From JBBQYD01 sp942493075 (GTDB lineage: Bacteria; Verrucomicrobiota; Verrucomicrobiia; Limisphaerales; UBA8199), in assembly GCA_942493075.1 (NCBI GenBank), contig OW818681.1, forward strand, positions 5,766,001-5,830,000: a DNA stretch of 64,000 nucleotides. Reading direction: 5' to 3'. The notes beneath the pieces were generated by a model. That model worked only from the letters and a program-made list of their open reading frames with translations. It was not told where the DNA came from and did no database searches. The stretch's first letter is position 1, and each line of letters opens with the position of its first letter. Below, in pieces: positions 24,360-32,753 of the stretch. The position numbers and the translations under genes were made by a program.

Positions 24360-27227
24360 ATGAAAGCCAAATACACGTGTCCGATAACATTAGAATGCCT
24401 ATCAGCATTTCTATGCGTTCTTCTAACAGGTTCGAGCGCTTGGGCTACGGATACATACACGTGGGGCGGCGCCACCAGCAGTGATTGGACTGTTGCCGGC
24501 AATTGGAAATCAACTCCGGTTGGGCCTGCTGGCGGCATCTTCGATGCCAGGTTGAATGTGCAAAACGGGACCGCAAATGAGCTCATTTACAACGGAGTTC
24601 CGGGTGACACCACGTATGGGAATCTATCTGCAGGCGGCCGGGGGCTGGTAATTGGGGTGTCCGGGACAGGAGGGCAAATGAGGATCACCGGCGGTACGTT
24701 TTCGACATTCCCAACACTCTCCGGCTCCGACCTTATTGGCAATGCGTCTGTAGGCACGTTGACACTTGATGGTGGCAATTTTGTTGGAGCCCAGGCCGGG
24801 ACTGCCATTGGATTCGGTGCGGGAACGGGGACTTTGATCCTCAGCAATGGCATAGCGGATCTGCAAACGCTGACCATGGGAAGCACCCGGACGGCTACTC
24901 TCAGTCTGGATGGGGGAACCTTGTCTGTGAGCAACATCGTTCTGGGTTCGACAGTCGCAACCCATACGAATGTTTACAAGTTCAATGGTGGCATTCTTCG
25001 AGCCAAAGGGGATTGCCCCGTGTTCTTTCCTACCGTGACCACCAATACGTTGTGTCATGTAAGAGATGGCGGGCTCATCCTGGATTCGGCGGGCTATCGG
25101 GTTTCAGTTGATCAACCCCTTCATCATTCGGCCATCTCCGGGGATTCCGCGATCGACGGCGGCGTGACAAAGAACGGAGCAGGGACAGTCTCACTCAGAG
25201 GCGCGAACACCTACACAGGCCCCACCATTGTGAATGAGGGTGTCCTCGGGGTGTATGTGCCGATGCCGAGCACAACTTTACAGGTATCCAGCGGTGCTGG
25301 GATTGATCTCATTCCGGATAAAGAGAGCACCTGGTCCCTGCCGTCCCTATCCCTTACGAATAGCAGCTTGGGTTTCGATTACGGAAGTTCAGTATCTGTT
25401 ATTCCGGTTGTTGCGATTCAGGATCTGAGGGTTGAGGGCGCTGTCGTTGTTAACGTCATCGGGAGCGGGCTGCCTGTAGGGGACCTCACCCTTGCGACCT
25501 ATACCCAAAAGACAGGCACCGGCACCTTTGTCCTGGGAGACATTCCTTTCGGATCACAAGCCACTCTTGAAGACACAGGTTCGTCACTTGTACTGCATGT
25601 TTCTACCGCATCCGTGCAGGATCTGTCCTGGACTGCGACGAGCGGCACATGGCAAATCAACGGGGGTGCCATTTGGAATAACGGAACGGCGGTGTACAGC
25701 GAATATCCAAGCGGTCTCAACGACCATGTCACGTTCCCCAACCCGGCCGGTGCATCAAGCGTTACGATCTCGGGTGTGGTTCGCCCTCAATCCATAAGAG
25801 TGAGCAACTCCGCGGGCCTGGTCGACTTTTCAGGGGACGGAACGATCAGCGGAGCGACAGGGATTAGCAAAACCGGCGCTAGTGCGCTGAAGATTGCCAC
25901 TGCCAACGAGTTCGATGGGGAGGTAACAATCAGTGGTTCGGGCTCTGCGGTCTTTGCGCTTCACCCCAAGGCCCTCGGATCGACAAGTGGCCAAACTATA
26001 GTGAATGGACCTCAGAATGTTCTCTATCTTGGGGATGTCAATCTGGGGACCCGGAGCGCGAAGGTGTTGGGGGAAACAATCACAATCAACGGCGCAGGCC
26101 TGAGCGGCGTTTACGGAGCACTGTGCGGCGGCAATATGGAGTTGGGTAATGAATGGGCAGGTCCCATCATCATTGGTTCCTCAGGTGCACGCATTGGCAC
26201 AACCATCGGAGGGAACTTGACGGTATCCGGTGACATCACGGACAACGGCAACAATTACCAACTGTTCATCAGAGGAAATGAGAACAGCGTAATAACTATG
26301 TCCAGTGCCTATTGCTCCTATGGGCAGACTCGGTTCCTTGGCGAGTCCTCCTCCTTGCTCAAGCTCGGTGCTAACAATGCTCTGTCAACCGGACTCTTTA
26401 TCCTGGGAAAAGGGACCTTTGACCTGGCTGGTCACGATCAGAAGTTCTCCGGGCTGCACGAGCAGTCTGGACCGGGCATCATAATGAACAGCGGCAGCAA
26501 ATCCACACTGACCATCGATACAGCGGACTCCCGTTCCATCCAAGCGACAATAGAGGGGCCCATCGACTTAGTGAAAGAGGGCAGCGGGAAGCAGACGTTG
26601 CTTGCCAACAATCATACCTACACTGGATCGACAATCATTAACAACGGTGAGCTTTCCGTAACCTTGCCGTTGTCCAGCCCAGTGCTCGCCATATCAGATG
26701 GGGCAAAGCTAACTGTCGCAGTTGCCAACAGCACCTGGGCGTCGTTAGCCTCAATGTCCGTAACTAATGCCGTCATAAACCTGAACTACGGCGGCATGTC
26801 TGGGCTGCCGGCTCCTGTATTCACCCCCAACCTTCTTAACGCAGACGGCACTTGCGTCGTGAACATTACCGGCGACAACCTCCCGATCGGCAAGATTACT
26901 TTGATCGATTACACAACCAAAACCGGGTCCGGGTCGTTCGTGGTTGGAGTATTGCCCACCGGTATTCAGGGAGCGATCTCCGATTCAGGCTCGTCCATCG
27001 ATCTCACCCTGGCGAATCTCGAAACACCCGTTTTGACCTTCGTGCGCAAGGGGACCGATTTGGAGCTCTCGTGGACAGGAACTGCAAAGTTGCAAAGCCA
27101 GACAAACGCCTTGAGCGTGGGGCTTCGCGCGGAGTGGGCTGACTATCCCAACGGTCAAGTGAGTCCCATCGTGGTTCCTATTGGAACCGAGGCCACGAGT
27201 GTGTTCTTTCGTCTCGTCTCACAATAG
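24360..27227 (+). CDS. autotransporter-type beta-strand-repeat surface protein with internal duplication
   Basis: 955 residues with signal peptide LECLSAFLCVLLTGSSAWA just after the start; an ATG at 24339 would add seven residues. The opening TYTWGGATSSDWTVAGNWK is the usual first unit of such proteins. NTYTGPTIVNEGVL (about 280) and HTYTGSTIINNGEL (about 755) are PATR-type autotransporter-associated repeats. A ~145-residue block (DNA 25170-25610) recurs at 26580-27020, with VNVIGSGLPVGDLTLATYT matching VNITGDNLPIGKITLIDYT. There is no C-terminal translocator barrel. The tail has ELSWTG and ends VFFRLVSQ, like the protein at 417-1517. Probably a beta-helical extracellular or cell-surface protein; function not evident. 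Confidence 0.8.
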   Translation: MKAKYTCPITLECLSAFLCVLLTGSSAWATDTYTWGGATSSDWTVAGNWKSTPVGPAGGIFDARLNVQNGTANELIYNGVPGDTTYGNLSAGGRGLVIGVSGTGGQMRITGGTFSTFPTLSGSDLIGNASVGTLTLDGGNFVGAQAGTAIGFGAGTGTLILSNGIADLQTLTMGSTRTATLSLDGGTLSVSNIVLGSTVATHTNVYKFNGGILRAKGDCPVFFPTVTTNTLCHVRDGGLILDSAGYRVSVDQPLHHSAISGDSAIDGGVTKNGAGTVSLRGANTYTGPTIVNEGVLGVYVPMPSTTLQVSSGAGIDLIPDKESTWSLPSLSLTNSSLGFDYGSSVSVIPVVAIQDLRVEGAVVVNVIGSGLPVGDLTLATYTQKTGTGTFVLGDIPFGSQATLEDTGSSLVLHVSTASVQDLSWTATSGTWQINGGAIWNNGTAVYSEYPSGLNDHVTFPNPAGASSVTISGVVRPQSIRVSNSAGLVDFSGDGTISGATGISKTGASALKIATANEFDGEVTISGSGSAVFALHPKALGSTSGQTIVNGPQNVLYLGDVNLGTRSAKVLGETITINGAGLSGVYGALCGGNMELGNEWAGPIIIGSSGARIGTTIGGNLTVSGDITDNGNNYQLFIRGNENSVITMSSAYCSYGQTRFLGESSSLLKLGANNALSTGLFILGKGTFDLAGHDQKFSGLHEQSGPGIIMNSGSKSTLTIDTADSRSIQATIEGPIDLVKEGSGKQTLLANNHTYTGSTIINNGELSVTLPLSSPVLAISDGAKLTVAVANSTWASLASMSVTNAVINLNYGGMSGLPAPVFTPNLLNADGTCVVNITGDNLPIGKITLIDYTTKTGSGSFVVGVLPTGIQGAISDSGSSIDLTLANLETPVLTFVRKGTDLELSWTGTAKLQSQTNALSVGLRAEWADYPNGQVSPIVVPIGTEATSVFFRLVSQ

Positions 27228-27301
27228 GGCGGAGAGGTTCTTTCGAGCGGGGGGCCGCAAGCACGGGCTCCCGCTTATTATCAATTCATACTTCCAGACC
27301 T

Positions 27302-28075
27302 ATGAAAGCTAATCAACGAACTGGTTCCATTGCCGGATTCACATTAATCGAGTTGCTTGTCGTTATTGCAATCATCGCAATTTTGGCTTCGATGTTGTTG
27401 CCCGCGCTAAGCAGGGCGAAGGAGCGCGCGAAACGCTCAAGCTGTGTAAACAACATACGGCAGTTAACCCTGGCCAGCATTCTGTATGCGGACGACAATC
27501 AGTCACGATTCGCGCCATGCGGGGATTCCAGGGTTTATCGCATCGGCAAGGATTTTCGGGACACCTTTCTCAATAATTACAAGATCAGGCGGCCCTCTTT
27601 CTATTGCCCCAGCAATGGGGAATGGGACAAAAAGGACAACACTTTCTGGTACTTTTCAGACGGGGTCACTGAATCCAATCCAAGTGTCATCGGATACAAC
27701 TATTATGTCAGCCGTGATTCCTGGAACAGTCCGGCTAGCGGTATTTGGCCGAACTATGGACAGCTTGAGGATGGGTCCAGCATTGGCGAGCACATGCCTG
27801 CATTTGCCGTGAAAACAACGGACAAGGCATATTTTAAGGTGATGTGGAGCGACATCGTCAGGCGTTATAATAATGATTGGATGCGTGCAGAAGAGACGAC
27901 CGCAAGAACAAGAGGTGTGAACCACTTCGAGAGGGACGCACCGGTGGGTGCAAATGAAGGGTTCATCGACGGCCATGTTCAATGGGCAAAAGCGTCCAAG
28001 TTTGTCAACAAACTCGCCACCAACCCAAAGATAACGGTCGGGGGGGCCTCCATCTTCTTTCACGGGAGGGACTAA
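27302..28075 (+). CDS. pseudopilin-like secreted protein (DUF1559/H-X9-DG type)
   Basis: 257 residues. The N-terminus has the type IV prepilin signal GFTLIELLVVIAIIAILA at 13-30, with Gly before the cleavage site and Glu at mature position 5. CVNNIRQLTLASILYADDN follows the helix and GFIDGHVQWAK lies near the end. Proteins of this kind occur in large numbers in Verrucomicrobiota and Planctomycetota and are thought to be exported by a type II secretion-like system. No pilus or secretion genes are nearby. It follows the beta-strand-repeat gene by 74 bp and may share its transcript. Confidence 0.88.
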   Translation: MKANQRTGSIAGFTLIELLVVIAIIAILASMLLPALSRAKERAKRSSCVNNIRQLTLASILYADDNQSRFAPCGDSRVYRIGKDFRDTFLNNYKIRRPSFYCPSNGEWDKKDNTFWYFSDGVTESNPSVIGYNYYVSRDSWNSPASGIWPNYGQLEDGSSIGEHMPAFAVKTTDKAYFKVMWSDIVRRYNNDWMRAEETTARTRGVNHFERDAPVGANEGFIDGHVQWAKASKFVNKLATNPKITVGGASIFFHGRD

Positions 28076-28179
28076 TCGATGCCGGCATGCTTAGACGCGA
28101 AGCACGCGGGCAGGTCGCGGATGAAACTGGCGGTCGAACGCATCATGGCTGTCTCGCAGTGAAAGCGTAAGTTGCCGAA

Positions 28180-28216
28180 GTGCCCGCCAATCTGGTGGTT
28201 CACGCCTGGCGGGCAC
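28180..28216. repeat. 10-bp perfect inverted repeat between convergent genes
   Basis: GTGCCCGCCA (28180-28189) and TGGCGGGCAC (28207-28216) can pair into a GC-rich hairpin with a 17-nt loop. It sits between the 3' ends of the pseudopilin gene and the AraC-type regulator, so it could stop transcription from both sides, though no T-run follows. Confidence 0.55.
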
Positions 28217-28255
28217 CCGCTACACCCATATCGCGGCCCCTCCAGGCGCGGGAGG

Positions 28256-29446
28256 TCATCGGCCCCTTGCTCGCTTGCGAAACTTTAACGGTGTGTCATT
28301 CAGCTCAGCACGGAAGATATAGGCCAGATACTCCGGTGAGCCGAAACCAGCGCCTTCCGCCACATCGGGAATGGAAAGCTCAGTCTCGATAAGCAACTTC
28401 TTGGCATGCTCGAGGTGCACTCTCCTGATTTCTTCTGCGACTGTCCGCTTGAGAACCTCCATGAAACGACGTTCCAAGACGCGTCGCGACACGCCAGCAT
28501 GTCTCGAAACATCCGTGACCTGGATGAACTTCGAGGCGCTATCGCGTATGAAAAGCAATGCGGAGACAAGTGCCTTATCGCGGATCGCCAGGGTGTCCGT
28601 TGATTGCCGTGTCACAATCCCCAGTGGTGGAAATAGACAAGGGACCTTCGGCACTGTGCGCCTGCGCATCATACCTTCCAGAAGCTCCGCGGCCCGGTAG
28701 CCAATCTGTTCAGCAGCGACGTGTATTGCCGAAATCGGAACTTGCGAGACTTCGCATAACAGATCGTCGTCCGTGCCGCTCAACAGCGCGATCTCCTCCG
28801 GGACATGCAATCCAGCCAAATGCGATGCATAGATGATCTGCCGGCCGCTATCGGCGTTCCAGGTCAGGATGCCGGTTGGTTTCGGGAGGTCTGTCAGCCA
28901 TTTGGCCAGCTTGTTCAGGTCAAGGTTCCAATCCGGCTCGGCTCCCTCGTGTGTCTGGACCCCATAAATTGCGCACCGGCACCCGGCTCGTTTGGTAGCC
29001 CTTATAAACGCATCCTGCTGGGCCGAAACATAGGAGAGGCCGAGCAGGCTAAAGTATCCAAAGTTTCGAAACCCGCGGTTTAAGAAATGCTCGGCCGCAA
29101 GCTCCCCCGTTTTCTGCATGTCCGTGGTTACGCGTGGAAATCTGTCATGCGAAAGTTGTATCCCGGAAACATTCACGACGGGAATCCCGTGGGCGTATAG
29201 CGCATCCGCCATGGCCACGCTTCCGACTCGCGCTATGACACCTTCCCCATGCCACCCCTGAGGAAGGTTAATGCGTTCTTCCACTCCTCGGGCTTCAATG
29301 AAAATTTGCCAGGGTCTGTTCTTCCGAACATAGTTGTTAACACCGGCGACAATCCGTCTTCCCCATGTAGTCGAAGTATCCACTAGTATGGCGATACGCG
29401 GCATTCTGCCAGCGCGCTGGCGTTTCCTGGCTGGAGAGTTAAGCAT
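28256..29446 (-). CDS. XylR-type AraC-family transcriptional regulator
   Basis: 396 residues. The N-terminal ~280 residues form a LacI/periplasmic-binding-like sugar sensor: RIAILVDTSTTWGRRIVAGV (about 16-35), HGEGVIARV, TDMQKTGELAAEHFLNRGFRNFGY and ILTWNADSGRQI. The last ~100 residues form an AraC double helix-turn-helix: VTDVSRHAGVSRRVLERRF and IPDVAEGAGFGSPEYLAYIFR. This is the XylR arrangement found with plant-sugar operons. It is transcribed away from the SGNH esterase gene at 29532; the shared gap has a palindrome (29474-29495) that could be its operator. The ligand is likely a pentose or related sugar, judged from the two arabinanase-like enzymes nearby. Confidence 0.92.
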   Translation of the reverse strand: MLNSPARKRQRAGRMPRIAILVDTSTTWGRRIVAGVNNYVRKNRPWQIFIEARGVEERINLPQGWHGEGVIARVGSVAMADALYAHGIPVVNVSGIQLSHDRFPRVTTDMQKTGELAAEHFLNRGFRNFGYFSLLGLSYVSAQQDAFIRATKRAGCRCAIYGVQTHEGAEPDWNLDLNKLAKWLTDLPKPTGILTWNADSGRQIIYASHLAGLHVPEEIALLSGTDDDLLCEVSQVPISAIHVAAEQIGYRAAELLEGMMRRRTVPKVPCLFPPLGIVTRQSTDTLAIRDKALVSALLFIRDSASKFIQVTDVSRHAGVSRRVLERRFMEVLKRTVAEEIRRVHLEHAKKLLIETELSIPDVAEGAGFGSPEYLAYIFRAELNDTPLKFRKRARGR

Positions 29447-29473
29447 AAAAGTGCTTGGCGTGAATTCTTACAA

Positions 29474-29495
29474 TATATGCGGTATTTTGCATATA
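29474..29495. promoter_or_regulatory. palindromic candidate operator between divergent araC-type and esterase genes
   Basis: TATATGC (29474-29480) and GCATATA (29489-29495) form a perfect 7-bp inverted repeat with an 8-bp spacer, 28 bp from the regulator start and 36 bp from the esterase start. It is AT-rich compared with the surroundings. LacI/XylR-like dimers bind such sites; the assignment is inference. Confidence 0.5.
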
Positions 29496-29531
29496 AAAAA
29501 CCAGTGCATTGTGTGATTCTGAGCCCCAGTT

Positions 29532-30302
29532 ATGCGAGTGCCCTCGTGTCGATTTACAGTGCATGGACTTTTCTGCCTTATTGTAAACTTGTGGATCGGA
29601 TTTGATTTTAATATCACCGCCGCCGGGCATCTTGACTTTAGCGGCATGAACTCCACCAATAGAGCGTGCCGGGTCATGCCTTTAGGGGACTCCATCACGG
29701 CTGGTGGAAGCAACTTCGAATCTTACAGGTACCGTCTTTGGAAGAAGCTTGCCGCCGCAGGTTACACGGTCGAGTTTGTCGGCTCTCAAACAAACCTGTC
29801 ACCCATTGGCCCTTTGAGACACGAAGGGTATCCCGGAAAGAACACCGATTACTTGGCCAGAAGGCTTAAGGCCAGGTTTCAGGAGCACCCCGCTGACATA
29901 GTCCTGATCCATAGCGGCCACAACTATTCGAACGAACAGCATCCAGTTGCCAATATTCTGACGGCCACGGAGTCGATGATCCATACGCTTCGATCAATCA
30001 ATCCAAAGGTGAGTGTCTTGCTGGCGCAGGTGATTCCCAGCGGGAAGCTCCCAAAATACGCCTACATTCCGGAGCTAAATCAGCAATTAGCCCGTCTGGC
30101 CGACAGGCTGAACACTCCTGATCAGCGAGTCATGGCCGTCAACCAGGCCGCCGGGTTCGACTGGCGCACGGATACAATACATGATCGCGTTCATCCCAAT
30201 GCGCAAGGTGCTGAGAAGATCGCGAACCGCTGGTTTGCTGCACTGCAGGAGGTGCTCGACAAACCCGTTCGCCCCCTCTCCTCCGGAAACCTGCCTTACT
30301 AA
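29532..30302 (+). CDS. secreted SGNH/GDSL hydrolase (carbohydrate esterase-like)
   Basis: 256 residues. The N-terminus has a hydrophobic stretch (HGLFCLIVNLWIGFDF) that may serve as signal or anchor. MPLGDSITAGG (about 49-59) is block I with the nucleophile Ser. A Gly-containing block (GYPGKNTDYLARRL) and HSGHNYSN (block III-like, with Asn) follow. HDRVHPNAQGAEKIANRWF near the end gives the catalytic Asp and His. This matches CE-type SGNH acetylesterases that deacetylate plant polysaccharides. It is the first gene to the right of the XylR-type regulator and 14 bp before the FAD-oxidoreductase gene, so both are probably controlled together. Confidence 0.85.
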   Translation: MRVPSCRFTVHGLFCLIVNLWIGFDFNITAAGHLDFSGMNSTNRACRVMPLGDSITAGGSNFESYRYRLWKKLAAAGYTVEFVGSQTNLSPIGPLRHEGYPGKNTDYLARRLKARFQEHPADIVLIHSGHNYSNEQHPVANILTATESMIHTLRSINPKVSVLLAQVIPSGKLPKYAYIPELNQQLARLADRLNTPDQRVMAVNQAAGFDWRTDTIHDRVHPNAQGAEKIANRWFAALQEVLDKPVRPLSSGNLPY

Positions 30303-30316
30303 ACGGCGAGATATAC

Positions 30317-32602
30317 ATGATCAGGTCTGAACCAGAATGCAGTCGTAATCTACAAGCTCAGCACATCTCTGCTGACCTCGCTATCATCGGAGGCGGGTTG
30401 AGCGGAGTGTGCTGCGCAATCACTGCGGCCCGGGCCGGCATTAAGGTCGTGCTGGTTCAGGATCGCCCCGTGCTCGGCGGCAACGCATCAAGTGAGGTTC
30501 GCCTGTGGATTCTAGGTGCGACCTCGCACATGGGAAATAACAACCGGTGGGCACGAGAAGGGGGGGTAATTGATGAGATTCTCGTCGAGAACACTTATCG
30601 CAATCCTGAAGGAAACCCTCTCATCCTCGACGCTCTGTTGATTGAGTTGGTTCGGAATGAACCTGGCATAACATTGCTCCTGAACACGGCTGTTTTCGAA
30701 CTCTCAAAAAGCAATTTCGACACAATCAGCTTGGTGCGGGCCTTCTGCCCGCAGAACTCAACGCTATATGATATCGCCGCTACTCTCTTCTGTGATTCTT
30801 CGGGCGATGGTATCGCTGGCTATCTGGCAGGCGCAGCATTTAGGGTTGGGGCCGAATCGCGTTCTGAGCTTGGTGAGAAGTTCGCCCCTCAGACCCCAAC
30901 CACGGACGTTTTGGGGCATACGATCTATTTCTATTCAAAGGACACAGGGAAGCCTGTGAAGTTCATAGCTCCTGAGTTTGCTCTAAAGGATATCACCCAG
31001 ATCCCTCGATACCGGAACTTTAATGCGCGCGATCATGGATGCCGTTTATGGTGGATTGAATGGGGGGGAGCGCTCGATACGGTTCATGGGAGTGAGGACA
31101 TTAAGTGGGAGTTGTGGAAAGTAGCCTACGGAGTGTGGAACTACATAAAGAACTCCGGGAAGTTTCCCGAGGCCACCACTCTTTCGCTCGAATGGTTTGG
31201 CGCCATTCCCGGAAAACGGGAGAGCCGCAGGTTTGAAGGTCCTTACATGCTCACCCAAATGGATGTGGTCGAACAGCGGCACCATGAGGATGCTGTGGCA
31301 TTCGGCGGCTGGGCAATCGATGTCCATCCCCCTGATGGAGTATTTAACAAGGAATCCGGCTGTTCCCAGTGGCATTCAAAAGGAGTTTATCAAATCCCCT
31401 ATCGATGCTACTTGAGTCGCAATATCGGCAATCTTTTCTTTGCCGGCAGGAACATCAGCGCTTCCCATGTGGCTTTCGCTTCAACTCGGGTCATGGCCAC
31501 TTGCGCTTGCGGTGCCCAGGCTGTCGGAACGGCCGCTGCCCTTTGTATTCATCGCAACCTAAAGCCTGAGCAGCTTTGTGAGAGATCGAACATGCGGGAG
31601 CTTCAAACCGCGCTGCTGAAGGTGGGGAACTACATTCCCGGTGTGGCTCTGAACGACTCTGCCGATTTGGCGCGGGAGGCAACCTTTAGCGCTTCCAGCG
31701 AGTTAAGGTTATCGGCGCTGATTCCGAACGGTGAAACGCTTCCTCTATCATGCTCCTGGGCGATGATGCTTCCCATAAAGCACGGGCCCATGCCGTCTGT
31801 GCAAGTAATACTTGACGTGGCAAGGAACACCACACTTCGAGTCGAGTTGCGGGTTAGCAGCAAGCATGACAACCACACACCAGATGTCACTATTGCCACT
31901 CTGGATATCCCGCTCACGGCCGGCCAGGAGCAGCGAGTGGAGCTTTCCTTTGACGCTCTTATCAACCGTCCGCGTTATGCATTCGTTTGTCTGATCGCCA
32001 ATGAATCGATCTCAGTCCACCTCAGCGAACAGCGGTTATCGGGTGTTTTAGCACTCGTGCATAAAGTCAATCACGCCGTTGCCAAGTCCGCAAGCCAGCA
32101 ACCCCCTCCAGACGCAGGCATCGAATGCTTCGAATTCTGGACTCCTCAGCGCCGGCCTGGAGGCAAAAACTTCGCTTTACAGATACGCCCACCCATTGAG
32201 GCGTTTGGTGCGGCTAATCTGAGAAATGGCTTCGCACGTCCAACAAATCAGCCCAACGCCTGGGTGGCTTCGTTTGCTGATGATCAACCGTGTTTAAAGC
32301 TGACTTGGCCAGCACCACGTCTGATTGGACGGATCGAACTGGCATTCGATACGGACTACGACCACCCCATGGAATCAGTTCTGATGGGCCATCCTGAGAA
32401 CGTGATGCCCTTTTGCGTCGAGCAATACCAAATCACGAATGGTGCGGGGAGTGTTCTGGTGTCTTGTCACGACAACCATCAATCTCGGCAATCGTTTAGG
32501 CTTAAAGACCCTGTAACCACTGACTGTCTCTATATCACCTTAACAAGACCTGGTAGAATGGTTCCCGCCGCCCTTTTCGAAGTTAGGTGCTATGAACAAT
32601 AG
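30317..32602 (+). CDS. FAD-dependent oxidoreductase (FAD_oxidored family) with beta-rich C-terminal extension
   Basis: 761 residues, no signal peptide. The dinucleotide-binding site is ADLAIIGGGLSGVCCAITAA (19-38), followed by RPVLGGNASSEVR. The C-terminal FAD contact is NLFFAGRNISASHVAFASTR (about 375-394). The first ~450 residues therefore belong to the FAD_oxidored/GIDA-like group found beside plant polysaccharide enzymes. Residues about 470-760 are beta-rich, including a stretch resembling a carbohydrate-binding or discoidin-like fold (IELAFDTDYDHPME, then CLYITLTRPG). The actual substrate is unknown. It lies 14 bp after the esterase gene, in one transcription unit. A moeA remnant begins right after its stop. 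Confidence 0.82.
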   Translation: MIRSEPECSRNLQAQHISADLAIIGGGLSGVCCAITAARAGIKVVLVQDRPVLGGNASSEVRLWILGATSHMGNNNRWAREGGVIDEILVENTYRNPEGNPLILDALLIELVRNEPGITLLLNTAVFELSKSNFDTISLVRAFCPQNSTLYDIAATLFCDSSGDGIAGYLAGAAFRVGAESRSELGEKFAPQTPTTDVLGHTIYFYSKDTGKPVKFIAPEFALKDITQIPRYRNFNARDHGCRLWWIEWGGALDTVHGSEDIKWELWKVAYGVWNYIKNSGKFPEATTLSLEWFGAIPGKRESRRFEGPYMLTQMDVVEQRHHEDAVAFGGWAIDVHPPDGVFNKESGCSQWHSKGVYQIPYRCYLSRNIGNLFFAGRNISASHVAFASTRVMATCACGAQAVGTAAALCIHRNLKPEQLCERSNMRELQTALLKVGNYIPGVALNDSADLAREATFSASSELRLSALIPNGETLPLSCSWAMMLPIKHGPMPSVQVILDVARNTTLRVELRVSSKHDNHTPDVTIATLDIPLTAGQEQRVELSFDALINRPRYAFVCLIANESISVHLSEQRLSGVLALVHKVNHAVAKSASQQPPPDAGIECFEFWTPQRRPGGKNFALQIRPPIEAFGAANLRNGFARPTNQPNAWVASFADDQPCLKLTWPAPRLIGRIELAFDTDYDHPMESVLMGHPENVMPFCVEQYQITNGAGSVLVSCHDNHQSRQSFRLKDPVTTDCLYITLTRPGRMVPAALFEVRCYEQ

Positions 32603-32604
32603 CC

Positions 32605-32753
32605 GCTCTGCTGAGGAGTTGGATGAATCGGTTGTCGCTCCGCACATCCTCTTTCATCACGACCAAGTCGCGGCACGTTACCGCGCCACCGGTCGAATTC
32701 ATGGGTTCACCCACGACTCCGGGAGCACCTGCTATTTTGCAGGTTCCTTGCTG
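32605..32753 (-). pseudogene. decayed fragment of a moeA gene
   Basis: Read on the minus strand in one frame, this gap gives GEPMNSTGGAVTCRDLVV followed by MKEDVR and NRFIQLLSR. The intact fusion gene at 7347-8963 has GEAMRILTGGAVPSRDLVV, then VMKEDVR and GFIQLLSR. The DNA is roughly three-quarters identical over ~100 bp, with in-frame 3-bp losses. An in-frame TAA at 32754-32756 ends the similarity on one side; the FAD gene stop bounds the other. It has no start and far too little length for MoeA, so it is a remnant. Its last part overlaps the final codons of the GH43 gene. Confidence 0.85.
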
